Below are positions 34,942 to 44,329 of a stretch of DNA of 64,000 nucleotides, one piece after another. Positions within the stretch are counted from its first letter, which is position 1; every line of letters starts with the position of its first letter. The notes under the pieces are model-generated. The model saw only the letters and a list, made by a program, of their open reading frames with translations. It did no database searches and was not told the DNA's origin. The stretch comes from Cyclobacteriaceae bacterium (GTDB lineage: Bacteria; Bacteroidota; Bacteroidia; Cytophagales; Cyclobacteriaceae). The stretch spans positions 1 through 64,000 of the forward strand of contig CANGYY010000004.1 of NCBI GenBank assembly GCA_947458585.1. The letters run 5' to 3'. Both the position numbers and the translations under genes were made by a program.

Positions 34942-35961
34942 ATGCATAGAAGAGGGATTTTCCTGTTGGTTACATTTTTCTTAGTGGCAGTTGCTTCTGC
35001 TTTTGGGCAGGATGACGATATTTTTGGAATTACACGGAAGGCAAGAAAACCAAAAAGTGAGTCTCGAATTGGAAATATTTTTCGAAATGTAAAGGAACAA
35101 TTTTCATTTCAACTTTCTTCAGGGGCAGCTTATTCCACACTGAGCACTAATTTTTACAAGGGCGATGGCCAAGTGTATCCCATCACGCAGTACCAAAATC
35201 AGGAGTATGGCTACTTCCCTCTGCCTGATACTCTTTCCTTGACTGCTAGAAACTTGATTCTACCTACCGTTGAGGCAGGATTGCGATTGAATTTATTCAA
35301 TATTCTCACGCTGGGTGGAGGCTATGGTTGGGAAAACGGACGCTTAGAACCGTTGGAAGGAAATGGCTACCAGTTTTCGCTACAGGGATCCGATTACCAG
35401 GCCACGAATTACTACGCCTCTGCAGGCTTAATCTTGTATGATGCCAGCAGACGGAGATTTTTATTGAAAATGAAATACAAGAAATTCGATGGGGCTAATC
35501 CAGAACTTAAAATGCGGATGAAGCGGGAATACGAACAGCGGATCAAACAAAATTATCCTTGGAATATCAGTGTGGAAGCTGAGGTAGGGAAAGTGAAAGT
35601 CAATCAAGGCGAGCCACTAGTTCCCAAAGTGTATCAAGCTCGTCTTGCCGCTGTAGAGGATCAGTTTACCTATGCTGCCGGGCTTCGGATTGGCTATGAC
35701 CTTTCCGAATACGCGTCTGTATTTGCAAAAGGAAAATACATGCAACGGTCATTTGTAAATAATTCGCCCGATTTCACGCCTTTTCCCATGAATCAAGAAG
35801 TGTATTCGGTACAAGTTGGGCTAGCGATGAAGGTTCCTGGAACCAAACGATGCAAGATAACTGGCTGTGGCGTAGTCATGAAGCACAGTCACAATGGAAT
35901 AGAATACCGAGGTAGTTCAATTTTTAACCTTCAAAATCGAAAAATCGGACAGTGGTACTGA
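34942..35961 (+). CDS. Outer-membrane beta-barrel-like protein with Cys/His C-terminal tail
   Basis: About 339 residues from the ATG at 34942, which starts the signal peptide (MHRRGIFLLVTFFLVAVAS..., cleaved near AFGQ). An ATG at 34888 would add 18 polar residues before it. The mature part alternates hydrophobic and polar residues in strand-like blocks (VEAGLRLNLFNILTLGGGYG, SAGLILYDASRRRFLLKMKY, AAGLRIGYDLSEYASVFAKG), fitting a transmembrane barrel of about 8-12 strands. The chain does not end in a barrel Phe but in a ~35-residue tail with CKITGCGVV and KHSHNGIEYRG. I recognise no named family. Confidence 0.7.
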   Translation: MHRRGIFLLVTFFLVAVASAFGQDDDIFGITRKARKPKSESRIGNIFRNVKEQFSFQLSSGAAYSTLSTNFYKGDGQVYPITQYQNQEYGYFPLPDTLSLTARNLILPTVEAGLRLNLFNILTLGGGYGWENGRLEPLEGNGYQFSLQGSDYQATNYYASAGLILYDASRRRFLLKMKYKKFDGANPELKMRMKREYEQRIKQNYPWNISVEAEVGKVKVNQGEPLVPKVYQARLAAVEDQFTYAAGLRIGYDLSEYASVFAKGKYMQRSFVNNSPDFTPFPMNQEVYSVQVGLAMKVPGTKRCKITGCGVVMKHSHNGIEYRGSSIFNLQNRKIGQWY

Positions 35962-35967
35962 CAAAAT

Positions 35968-36015
35968 AAAAGCAGAACAAGGAATAAAAACTTGGTTTTA
36001 TTACCGCCTGCTTTT
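35968..36015 (+). terminator. Nested inverted repeat between the barrel gene and gyrA
   Basis: Outer arms AAAAGCAG / CTGCTTTT enclose inner arms AATAAAA / TTTTATT around a 6-base loop. It begins 6 bases after the barrel gene's stop and ends in a short T-run, so it may terminate that gene. It also overlaps the presumed gyrA promoter. Confidence 0.55.
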
Positions 36016-36026
36016 TACTATCTTGC
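35996..36026 (+). promoter_or_regulatory. Candidate gyrA promoter
   Basis: TTTT, a 19-base spacer and TATCTTGC (36019-36026) approximate TTTG/TAnnTTTG, ending 30 bases before the gyrA ATG. It is a partial match only. It lies inside and just after the nested inverted repeat. Confidence 0.4.
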
Positions 36027-36056
36027 AACCTTAATTTACGTTACAGTACGCATTTT

Positions 36057-38585
36057 ATGGCCCAAGGAGAAAACGAGCATATCATTCCAATTAACATTGA
36101 AGAGGAAATGCGTGGTGCCTACATCGATTATTCGATGTCGGTAATTGTTTCCAGAGCACTTCCAGATGTCCGAGACGGACTCAAGCCAGTTCACAGACGT
36201 ATCCTTTACGGGATGCAGGAACTTGGTGTCTTACACAACAAACCACATAAAAAATCTGCCAGAATCGTAGGGGAGGTTTTGGGAAAGTATCACCCACATG
36301 GTGACTCTGCCGTATACGAAACAATGGTTCGTATGGCTCAAGACTGGTCCTTACGCTATACTTTGGTCGATGGCCAGGGTAACTTTGGTTCCGTGGATGG
36401 TGATAATGCCGCAGCAATGCGTTACACCGAAGCAAGACTGAAGCGAATTGCTGAAGAATTGCTGGTGGATATCAACAAGGAGACCGTTGACTTCCAATTC
36501 AACTTTGATGACTCTTTAAAGGAGCCTACCGTGCTTCCTGCGAAGGTTCCTGCGCTCTTATTGAATGGAGCTTCAGGGATTGCGGTGGGTATGGCTACCA
36601 ACATGGCTCCACACAATTTGGGTGAGGTCATCGATGGAATCATCGCTTACATCGACAATAAGGAAATCACTGTGGCGGAATTGATGAATTTCATCATTGC
36701 CCCGGATTTCCCAACAGGTGGGATAATCTATGGTTACAATGGAGTGAAAGCTGCCTTTGAAACAGGCAGAGGCCGTATTGTCGTTCGTGGTAAGGCCAAT
36801 ATTGAAACTAAAGAAGGGGGAAATAAGGAGATGATTGTCATCACCGAAATCCCCTACATGGTCAATAAGGCAAACATGGTCGAAAAGACTGCCCAATTGA
36901 TCAACGAAAAGAAGATTGAAGGTATTTCTGCCATTCGAGACGAGTCAGATCGATCTGGAATGCGGGTAGTATATGAATTAAAGCGTGATGCTGTTTCGAG
37001 TGTGGTATTGAATAACCTTTACAAGCAAACAGCCTTACAAACTTCTTTCTCGGTAAATAATGTGGCCTTGGTAAAAGGGCGTCCACAAACACTGAACCTC
37101 AAGGACCTTATTGTTCATTACGTGGCTCACCGCCACGAGGTAGTTGTTCGTCGGACAGAATTTGAACTGAAGGAAGCGGAGAAGAGAGCGCACATCCTAC
37201 AAGGGTATTTGATCGCCTTGGATCATTTGGATGAGGTAATCTCATTGATTAGAAGTTCAGCAGATCCTGAAACTGCCCGGAATGGATTGATGGAGCGCTT
37301 TGAATTGAGTGAAATCCAGGCAAGAGCCATCCTCGACATGCGTCTTCAGCGCCTTACCGGCATGGAGCGTGAAAAAATCATTGAGGAATACAAAGAAATC
37401 ATGGCGCTTATTGAGGAGTTGAAATTCATCTTGGCTGACGAAGGCAAGCGAATGAAAATCATCAAAACAGAGCTCCACGAGATGAAAGACCGCTATGCGG
37501 ATGACCGTCGTACGGAGATCGAGCACAATGCAGAAGACTTCAGCTACGAGGACATGATCCCGAATGAAGAAGTGGTCATTACCGTTTCCCATCAAGGCTA
37601 TGTAAAGCGTACTGCTTTGACTGAATACCGTACCCAAGGCAGAGGTGGAATCGGATCCAAAGGGGTAAGTACCAAGGAAGACGATTGGACTGAATACTTG
37701 TTTACTGCTTCCACACACAATTACCTCCTAATCTTTACGGATAAGGGTAAATTGTTCTGGCTGAAAACTTATGCAATTCCAGAAGGTTCCAAGACTGCGA
37801 AAGGAAGACCTATTCAAAACTTGATCAACATTACCCAGGATGATAAGATCAGATCCATCATTCAGGTAGAAAGCCTAGACGATCAAGATTACATCAACAA
37901 TCACTTCTTGGTGATGGTCACTAAGCAAGGGGTAATCAAGAAGACTACCTTGGAGCAATATTCTAGACCTAGAACCAATGGAATTATTGCCTTGAATTTC
38001 CGAGAGGATGATCAATTGGTTCATGTGGCCAAAACCAATGGCGATCAGCACATTGTGATTGCAGCCAAATCGGGTAGAGCCATCCACTTCCATGAGTCTG
38101 CAGTACGTCCAATGGGTAGAACAGCAACAGGTGTGAAGGCGATTACACTAACCGATAAATCAGATTTTGTGATTGGCATGGTTTGTGCATCCGAACCTAA
38201 TGCAACCTTATTGGTGGTATCTGAAAAGGGATATGGAAAACGTTCCGACCTTGACGAATACCGAATCACAAATAGAGGGGGCAAAGGAGTAAAAGCTATG
38301 AATGTGACTGAAAAGACAGGTGCATTGGTGGCAATTAAAGAAGTAGTGGATACCGATGATTTGATGATTATCAACAAGTCAGGCATCACCATCCGTATCT
38401 CCATGGACGAATTACGTGTCATGGGAAGAGCTACTCAAGGCGTACGCTTGATTAAAGTAGGAGAAGGGGATGAAATTTCTTCCGTGGAAAAAATTTCTAG
38501 AGAAGAAGAAGAACTTTCAGAATCTTCCGATATTGTGCCCGATTCTCCGGAATTACCCGAATCACCCTTAGAAACAACTGAATAA
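36057..38585 (+). CDS. gyrA: DNA gyrase subunit A
   Basis: An 842-residue type IIA topoisomerase subunit that breaks and rejoins DNA to add negative supercoils with GyrB. It has the N-terminal [20 protein letters not shown] block, the quinolone-region stretch [19 protein letters not shown], and the catalytic Tyr in [11 protein letters not shown] (~123). The C-terminal domain (~500-800) has six repeat-like blades. The GyrA-box is seen as QGRGGIG (~525), where E. coli has QRRGGKG. The tail is acidic ([10 protein letters not shown]...). The start and length are standard. A small TPR gene follows 22 bases later. Confidence 0.95.
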   Translation: MAQGENEHIIPINIEEEMRGAYIDYSMSVIVSRALPDVRDGLKPVHRRILYGMQELGVLHNKPHKKSARIVGEVLGKYHPHGDSAVYETMVRMAQDWSLRYTLVDGQGNFGSVDGDNAAAMRYTEARLKRIAEELLVDINKETVDFQFNFDDSLKEPTVLPAKVPALLLNGASGIAVGMATNMAPHNLGEVIDGIIAYIDNKEITVAELMNFIIAPDFPTGGIIYGYNGVKAAFETGRGRIVVRGKANIETKEGGNKEMIVITEIPYMVNKANMVEKTAQLINEKKIEGISAIRDESDRSGMRVVYELKRDAVSSVVLNNLYKQTALQTSFSVNNVALVKGRPQTLNLKDLIVHYVAHRHEVVVRRTEFELKEAEKRAHILQGYLIALDHLDEVISLIRSSADPETARNGLMERFELSEIQARAILDMRLQRLTGMEREKIIEEYKEIMALIEELKFILADEGKRMKIIKTELHEMKDRYADDRRTEIEHNAEDFSYEDMIPNEEVVITVSHQGYVKRTALTEYRTQGRGGIGSKGVSTKEDDWTEYLFTASTHNYLLIFTDKGKLFWLKTYAIPEGSKTAKGRPIQNLINITQDDKIRSIIQVESLDDQDYINNHFLVMVTKQGVIKKTTLEQYSRPRTNGIIALNFREDDQLVHVAKTNGDQHIVIAAKSGRAIHFHESAVRPMGRTATGVKAITLTDKSDFVIGMVCASEPNATLLVVSEKGYGKRSDLDEYRITNRGGKGVKAMNVTEKTGALVAIKEVVDTDDLMIINKSGITIRISMDELRVMGRATQGVRLIKVGEGDEISSVEKISREEEELSESSDIVPDSPELPESPLETTE

Positions 38586-38607
38586 CCAATTCCTAACGAA
38601 AACACGA

Positions 38608-39816
38608 ATGAAAAAGCTCGTTCTATCACTAGCACTGGTTGCGACCGTCACCTTTGCTTTTGGACAAAAGAAAGTAGTAAAAGAGGCAGAAAAAGGATTT
38701 AAGTCAGGAAACTTACAGACTGCACTTACAGCCATTGATGCTGCCACAACTAACCCTGAAACTAGCGCAGATCCAGCTACTTTCTTGGTGAAAGCAAAGA
38801 TTCATACCAAGATTTTTGCAACCGATTCTGCCAATACCAAAGAAACACTTGAAGCAGGAAACCAAGCTTTGGCTACCTTCAATAAAACCTTTGAAATGGC
38901 AGGAAGTAGCAAAACTTCTCCTGTTGGAAAAGAAGTTTACGCTGAAGAAGTACCAGGTCTTCCAGACAACTTGAGACCTTATTCCATGGTAACCCTGAAG
39001 AACCTTTCTTTTGATAAGGCTTTAGAGCGTTACAATGAGGAGGATATGGAGATGTCTTACGAATTCTTCAATCTTGCTGGTGAAATTGACAAGACTGACT
39101 CTACTATTCATTACAATGCAGGTTTCCTTGCAAACGATTTGGGTAGATTTGAAGATGCCAAAAAGCACTTTAACTACCTGTTTGAGTTGCCTACTTACAA
39201 CAAGACCAATGCTTATTACTTCATGGTTCAAATCCTAAGCACGGAAGAGAAGAATCCAGAGGCTGCATTTGATTTGGTTACTAAAGCTCGTAAGGAGTAC
39301 CCAAGTGATAAGGTTTTGGCTGAATACGAAATCCAGTTGCTTCTGCAGTTGAACAAAATGGATGAGGCAATGAAGCAAATCAATGATGCTCTTGCAAATG
39401 ATCCAAACAATCCAGGCTTGTTGTTGCGTTCTGGATACTTGAAAGAGCAAGGAGGAGATTTGGAAGCTGCAATGGTAGATTACAAAAAATCAGTCGAAGT
39501 GGATCCGAACTTCTTCGAAGGCAATTACTACACTGGCGCCTTGATGCTTGAGAAATCTAGAAGCATTCTTGCCGAGCTTAACTCACTTTCTGATGCAGAA
39601 TGGGAGAAAAGATCTAAAGAGATGGGTACACAAGCAGATGGTTTGTACAAGCAGGCTGTTCCTTATTTCACCAAAGCTTTGGAAATTAAGCCGGACAATA
39701 CAGACATCATGATCATCTTGTTTCAGGTGCATACTCGCTTGAAAAATACAGCAGAGGTAAATGCCATGAATGCAAAAATTTCAGCCATTCTTGGAGCTAA
39801 TTGGCAGGAGAATTAA
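38608..39816 (+). CDS. Secreted tetratricopeptide-repeat protein
   Basis: A 402-residue protein with a signal peptide (MKKLVLSLALVATVTFAFGQ) and at least four TPR units. Clear ones are DSTIHYNAGFLANDLGRFED, PGLLLRSGYLKEQGGDLEAA with MVDYKKSVEVDP, and PYFTKALEIKPDNTDI. Such periplasmic TPR proteins act as protein-protein scaffolds. No partner is evident from the context. It follows gyrA by 22 bases, so it may be co-transcribed, and it ends at a strong terminator. Confidence 0.85.
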   Translation: MKKLVLSLALVATVTFAFGQKKVVKEAEKGFKSGNLQTALTAIDAATTNPETSADPATFLVKAKIHTKIFATDSANTKETLEAGNQALATFNKTFEMAGSSKTSPVGKEVYAEEVPGLPDNLRPYSMVTLKNLSFDKALERYNEEDMEMSYEFFNLAGEIDKTDSTIHYNAGFLANDLGRFEDAKKHFNYLFELPTYNKTNAYYFMVQILSTEEKNPEAAFDLVTKARKEYPSDKVLAEYEIQLLLQLNKMDEAMKQINDALANDPNNPGLLLRSGYLKEQGGDLEAAMVDYKKSVEVDPNFFEGNYYTGALMLEKSRSILAELNSLSDAEWEKRSKEMGTQADGLYKQAVPYFTKALEIKPDNTDIMIILFQVHTRLKNTAEVNAMNAKISAILGANWQEN

Positions 39817-39833
39817 TCCCTGATTCCTAACAT

Positions 39834-39863
39834 GAAAGGCCGGATTTTTCCGGCCTTTTTTTT
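39834..39863 (+). terminator. Rho-independent terminator
   Basis: GAAAGGCCGGA-TTT-TTCCGGCCTTTTTTTT is a GC-rich stem with a long T-run, 18 bases past the TPR gene stop. It ends the gyrA-TPR unit. Confidence 0.92.
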
Positions 39864-39992
39864 TCTTCAGGTCTTTACGTTGCTTCTCAATTGTACAATG
39901 ATAGTTGATCCATTTTTTTTATCGTATTCATCAAAATTCAATTTTATTTGGCGATGATTTGAATTAGTTTGCGTCTAGTTGATCAAACACCC

Positions 39993-42446
39993 ATGAGTCC
40001 ACGAATTTTACCATTTCTACATTTCTTCGGTGCCCTTTTCATTTTTGCTACTTCAAGTTTTGGGCAATCTTTAACTTCCTCAGAGCGGTACCATCTGCTG
40101 TTGCAATTGCGAGAGACGAAGCGGGTATTGTATGTGGCGGCGCATCCGGACGATGAAAATACACGACTGATCGCCTATTTGGCCAATGGAGAACACGCAG
40201 AGGTGGCATACTTGAGCCTTACGCGTGGGGATGGAGGACAAAACCTCATCGGTAAGGAATTGGGTATAGAATTGGGTCAAATCCGTACCCAGGAATTGAT
40301 CAAGGCAAGGGAAATTGATGGGGGCAAACAGTATTTTACCCGAGCCCTTGATTTTGGATACAGTAAGGACCCAAGCGAAACGCTACAAAATTGGGACAAA
40401 GAAAAGGTGCTATCCGATGTGGTTTGGGCGATACGAAGCTTCCAACCAGACATCATTATCACCCGATTCAATACCACTCCTGGAATTACCCATGGCCACC
40501 ATACCACTTCGGCCATCTTAGCTGAGGAAGCATTTGCAATTTCAGGTGACCCAAAGGCGTTTCCAGAACAATTGAGTTATGTGAAGCCTTGGAATGCAAA
40601 ACGCATCTTTTTCAATGCCTACAATTTCAGAGGGGAGTTTGAGCCTGAAGCGGGAAAGCGCTACCACGCTATGGAAGTAGGGGGCTACAATTCCTTGCTG
40701 GGCAAATCTTACCATGAGTTTGCCGCCGACAGCCGAACCATGCACAAATCTCAGGGCTTTGGATCTACGGCTGGTACAGGAAAAGCCAAGGACTTTTTGG
40801 AACAAGTAGGGGGAGAGTCCTATGTGAATTCTCCATTTGATGGAGTGGAAAGCCGCTGGTCATCTGACAAGGATGGCCTAGCTATTCAATCCCAATTGGA
40901 TCAACTGTTGGCAAATTTCAATCTAGTTGAAACTCCAAAAAACCTTCCTGCATTACTGGCTATCCGTTCGGACATGTTTAAGTTAGATACAAGTAGCCCT
41001 TGGATTGCTAGTAAGTTAGCCAAGTTGGATCAACTTATTTTTTCTTGCCTAGGATTAGGGATGGAATTTGTTACGAACCAAGAATTGGGTTATCCTGGTG
41101 AAAAAATAGCGGCCCAACTTATTTTTGTCAATCCTTCGCAAGTTCCAATTTCTGAGATTTCCTTCCAGCTTAAAGATACCTACTACCCGAGCAAGGACAC
41201 CAAAGGGGATGAAGACACCAAGCTTCCCATTACTTTTGAACTTGCAGCTAATGAAGCCTATTCCCAGCCTTATTGGCTAAATGAACCCTTGGATGGAGCA
41301 CTTTTTTCGATCAAAAGTCAACGTGACATCGGGCTTCCCTACAAAGAAAAAGTTGGAGGTGACTTAAGTTTTGTTTTGGGGGAGCAAAAATTTAAGGTAG
41401 CAGTTCCCTTGGTTTACAAATTCAATGATCCCATTGATGGAGAGGTGAATCAACCATTTACCATCGTACCTGAAGTAGACCTTTCTCTTTCTAAAGATTT
41501 GGTTTTTCTTGTCCCTGGGGCAGACCCTACGGTAACAGTAATGGTCAACTTTAGGAATGAGTTGCTGGAAGGTGCTTTAGAATTTGAAGGCTTAAACGCC
41601 AGTCAATTTAAAGTACTAAAGGTTGAAGAATTCCCCGCCCAAAAACAGCGAAAGTATAGCGTGACTTTTCTTCGAGGAGAAAATGGAAAGCAGGAACTTA
41701 GGGCTCGCTTTAAGACTACATCAGGCCAAGTATTTGACCAAGTGATACACCGGATATCCTATCCCCATATTCCAAATTTAACCTATTTCAGTCCAGCACA
41801 GATTCAACTGATCCAAGAAGATTGGAAAGTTTCTGGTGGAAAAATAGGCTATCTCGAAGGTGCAGGGGATGAAGTTTCGGATGTCTTGTCTTCCTTGGGC
41901 TATCAAGTGGAGTTCTTGACAGCGGAAAACTTGGAGGTTGACCAATTGAACGAATTTCAAGCGATAGTGGTCGGAATACGAGCCTACAATACCCAGGAAT
42001 TCTTAGCAAGTAAGCAGCAGATCCTGCTCGATTACGTGAAGGCTGGAGGCAATTTGATTCTGCAATACAATACAAGTAGCCCATTGGTGACTCCTAATTT
42101 AGGCCCGTATCCTTTTGCCATCGGTCGAGATCGTGTGACCGTGGAAGGCTCTCCGGTACAAGCAGATTGGGAGCATAGCCTACTTCGTACACCCAATCGA
42201 TTGGAAGGAAAGGATTTTGAGGGATGGGTTCAGGAACGTGGGCTTTATTTTGCTTCTAAAGTGGACGAACGATACCAAACTCCTTTGACTTTACAGGATC
42301 CAGGAGAAGCAGCAAACAAAGGTGCTTTGATCACTACGCAGTTTGGAACTGGAACCTATGTGTATACCGGTATTTCCTTTTTTAGGCAATTGCCTGCGGG
42401 AGTTCCTGGAGCGATCAAATTATTCATCAACTTGATTGAGCAATAA
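39993..42446 (+). CDS. Large secreted PIG-L family deacetylase
   Basis: About 817 residues from the ATG at 39993, which begins a signal peptide (MSPRILPFLHFFGALFIFAT..., cleaved near FGQ). The TTG at 39969 lies in a probable -7 box (TTAGTTTG), so it is not used. The N-terminal ~300 residues are a PIG-L/LmbE zinc deacetylase: VAAHPDDEN (~49) and THGHHTTS (~166) carry the metal ligands. A beta-sandwich region (~380-620) and a C-terminal Rossmann-like domain resembling a glutamine-amidotransferase fold (IGYLEGAGDEV..., AYNTQEFLASK, GGNLILQYNTSSP) follow. It likely deacetylates an N-acetyl sugar conjugate outside the cytosol. The microprotein gene starts 1 base after it. Confidence 0.88.
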   Translation: MSPRILPFLHFFGALFIFATSSFGQSLTSSERYHLLLQLRETKRVLYVAAHPDDENTRLIAYLANGEHAEVAYLSLTRGDGGQNLIGKELGIELGQIRTQELIKAREIDGGKQYFTRALDFGYSKDPSETLQNWDKEKVLSDVVWAIRSFQPDIIITRFNTTPGITHGHHTTSAILAEEAFAISGDPKAFPEQLSYVKPWNAKRIFFNAYNFRGEFEPEAGKRYHAMEVGGYNSLLGKSYHEFAADSRTMHKSQGFGSTAGTGKAKDFLEQVGGESYVNSPFDGVESRWSSDKDGLAIQSQLDQLLANFNLVETPKNLPALLAIRSDMFKLDTSSPWIASKLAKLDQLIFSCLGLGMEFVTNQELGYPGEKIAAQLIFVNPSQVPISEISFQLKDTYYPSKDTKGDEDTKLPITFELAANEAYSQPYWLNEPLDGALFSIKSQRDIGLPYKEKVGGDLSFVLGEQKFKVAVPLVYKFNDPIDGEVNQPFTIVPEVDLSLSKDLVFLVPGADPTVTVMVNFRNELLEGALEFEGLNASQFKVLKVEEFPAQKQRKYSVTFLRGENGKQELRARFKTTSGQVFDQVIHRISYPHIPNLTYFSPAQIQLIQEDWKVSGGKIGYLEGAGDEVSDVLSSLGYQVEFLTAENLEVDQLNEFQAIVVGIRAYNTQEFLASKQQILLDYVKAGGNLILQYNTSSPLVTPNLGPYPFAIGRDRVTVEGSPVQADWEHSLLRTPNRLEGKDFEGWVQERGLYFASKVDERYQTPLTLQDPGEAANKGALITTQFGTGTYVYTGISFFRQLPAGVPGAIKLFINLIEQ

Positions 42447-42447
42447 C

Positions 42448-42552
42448 ATGGAAGAAAAACAAATTCCCTGGACTAAAATCTACCTTGGTTTGATGGCTAG
42501 TTTGGTCCTGATGATCTCTCTAATGTATGCCTTAACCCTTGCTTATTCATGA
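42448..42552 (+). CDS. 34-residue single-helix membrane microprotein coupled to a symporter
   Basis: An uncalled short ORF, beginning MEEKQIPWTKIYLGLMASLV, then LMISLMYALTLAYS and TGA. A short charged cytosolic start leads into one 22-residue transmembrane helix. It begins 1 base after the deacetylase stop and its stop overlaps the symporter ATG (ATGA), so all three genes are translationally linked. It is shorter than the known DUF485/DUF997/DUF4212 small partners of sodium:solute symporters, which have two helices. I infer a stabilising or regulatory subunit; the family is unknown to me. Confidence 0.75.
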   Translation: MEEKQIPWTKIYLGLMASLVLMISLMYALTLAYS

Positions 42553-44270
42553 GTACTTTAGATTGGGCAGTTCTATTTTTAACCCTGGTTTCCATTGCCG
42601 TGTACGGAGTGTACAAAACTCGTGGCAAGCAAAGTTTAGAAACCTACCTCAAAGGTAATAAGGATAATTGGTGGACAATCGGGCTATCCATCATGGCTAC
42701 GCAAGCCTCTGCGATCACCTTTTTGAGTACCCCAGGTCAGGCTTATGAAGACGGGATGCGTTTTATTCAGTTTTATTTTGGCTTGCCTTTGGCCATGATT
42801 ATCATCTCGATTGCCTTCGTGCCTATCTATTACAAGTTGAAGGTGTATACGGCCTATGAGTATTTAGAAAATCGATTTGACCTTAAAACAAGGACCCTAA
42901 CTGCCTTGCTATTTATTGTACAAAGAGGGTTGGCTGCGGGAATTACCATTTATGCACCGGCCATTATTCTTTCCACCCTGCTTGGCTGGAACTTGACCTT
43001 GACCAATATCTTTATTGGGGTCTTGGTAATTGCATATACCGTTTCGGGAGGTACGGAAGCAGTTTCCATTACCCAAAAGCAGCAAATGGCGGTGATGATG
43101 GGAGGAATGGTTTTGGCGGGAATCATGGTCATTCAATTGCTTCCCATTTCCATGAAAGAAGCGCTGCAGGTGGCGGGTAAGATGGAAAAGCTGAACGTGG
43201 TCAACTTTGAGTTTGACTTAGCCGACCGCTATTCCTTCTGGTCAGGAATGACTGCTGCGGTATTTTTGTTTTTGAGTTATTTCGGTACAGATCAAAGCCA
43301 GGTTCAACGCTACCTCTCTGGACAAACCTTGACCCAAAGCCGTATGGGATTACTCATGAATGGATTTTTGAAGATTCCCATGCAGTTTTTGATTCTATTT
43401 ATTGGGGTTTTGGTTTTTGTGTTTTACCAATTCATCACTCCTCCAGTCCATTTCAATCAGGTGCAAACCGAGGCCCTTCGTCAAAGTGAATATGCTTCTG
43501 AATTTGGTCGTTTGGAGCAATCCTATCAAGCTAATTTTGATTCTTCGAAGCAGGTATATACGCAACTCTTGTCCTCTATCGATCAGGAGAAAGCTGAAAC
43601 CACGGAACAATTGACCAGTACCCTGAAAAGTTTGAAGAGTGAGCAGCAGGAAATTCGAGAAGAAGTAAAGACTTTGCTAGTGACCCATGATCCAGAGGCT
43701 GAAACACGGGATACGGACTATGTCTTTATGCGGTTTGTGATGGATTATTTGCCCACAGGTGTGGTAGGCTTATTGTTTGCAGCCATTTTTGCTGCAGCCA
43801 TGTCCTCTTCTTCTTCTGAGCTGAATGCCTTGGGCAGCACCACTACGGTGGATTTGTACAAGCGATCGATTCGTAAGGAAGCCTCTGATGTCCATTATGT
43901 CAATTCCTCCAAATTATTCACTGCCTTCTGGGGATTGGGGGCCATTCTGTTTGCTACCTATGCCTCGCTGTTTGAAAACCTGATTCAAGCGGTGAACTTA
44001 CTTGGCTCTTTATTTTACGGAACGATCTTGGGAATATTTGTGGTAGGATTCTTTATCAAATGGATCAAGGGGCAAGCTGTTTTCCTCGCAGCCCTGCTAT
44101 CACAGGCCTTGATTTTGGTGGTCCATTTCTTTAATGGCAAGGGACTATTCGGTATGCATTGGGACATTGGTTTCCTCTGGTACAATGCAATTGGCTGCCT
44201 TTCTGTAGTCTTGTTTGGGCTAATCTTGCAGGGCGGAATAGGAACTTTCGGAAACAAAAAATCGCTTTAG
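42549..44270 (+). CDS. Sodium:solute symporter (SSS family) with a coiled-coil insertion
   Basis: A 573-residue LeuT-fold transporter of the SSS family with about 13 helices. Family marks are the early YLKGNKDNWWTIGLSIMATQ, GLAAGITIYAPAIILST, GGTEAVSITQKQQ and SYFGTDQSQVQRYLSGQTL. Between two helices, residues ~297-389 form a soluble stretch of mainly Gln/Glu/Lys/Ser residues with coiled-coil character (e.g. TEQLTSTLKSLKSEQQEIRE), which most SSS proteins lack. The substrate is unknown; the deacetylase neighbour suggests a sugar or amino-sugar product. It ends in a strong terminator shared with DUF2911. Confidence 0.9.
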   Translation: MSTLDWAVLFLTLVSIAVYGVYKTRGKQSLETYLKGNKDNWWTIGLSIMATQASAITFLSTPGQAYEDGMRFIQFYFGLPLAMIIISIAFVPIYYKLKVYTAYEYLENRFDLKTRTLTALLFIVQRGLAAGITIYAPAIILSTLLGWNLTLTNIFIGVLVIAYTVSGGTEAVSITQKQQMAVMMGGMVLAGIMVIQLLPISMKEALQVAGKMEKLNVVNFEFDLADRYSFWSGMTAAVFLFLSYFGTDQSQVQRYLSGQTLTQSRMGLLMNGFLKIPMQFLILFIGVLVFVFYQFITPPVHFNQVQTEALRQSEYASEFGRLEQSYQANFDSSKQVYTQLLSSIDQEKAETTEQLTSTLKSLKSEQQEIREEVKTLLVTHDPEAETRDTDYVFMRFVMDYLPTGVVGLLFAAIFAAAMSSSSSELNALGSTTTVDLYKRSIRKEASDVHYVNSSKLFTAFWGLGAILFATYASLFENLIQAVNLLGSLFYGTILGIFVVGFFIKWIKGQAVFLAALLSQALILVVHFFNGKGLFGMHWDIGFLWYNAIGCLSVVLFGLILQGGIGTFGNKKSL

Positions 44271-44290
44271 GATTAATTGAAAAGGGAACA

Positions 44291-44328
44291 AAAAAAGAAG
44301 CCTTCGAATAATCGAAGGCTTCTTTTTG
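44291..44328. terminator. Bidirectional terminator between the symporter and DUF2911 genes
   Basis: AAGAAGCCTTCGA-TAA-TCGAAGGCTTCTT is a long stem flanked by A and T runs. It stands between two convergent genes and touches the DUF2911 stop. Confidence 0.92.
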
Positions 44329-44329
44329 C

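Noticed and set aside
39969-39992. TTG start for the PIG-L deacetylase
   Set aside because: It overlaps a probable -7 box, and the ATG at 39993 starts a clean signal peptide.
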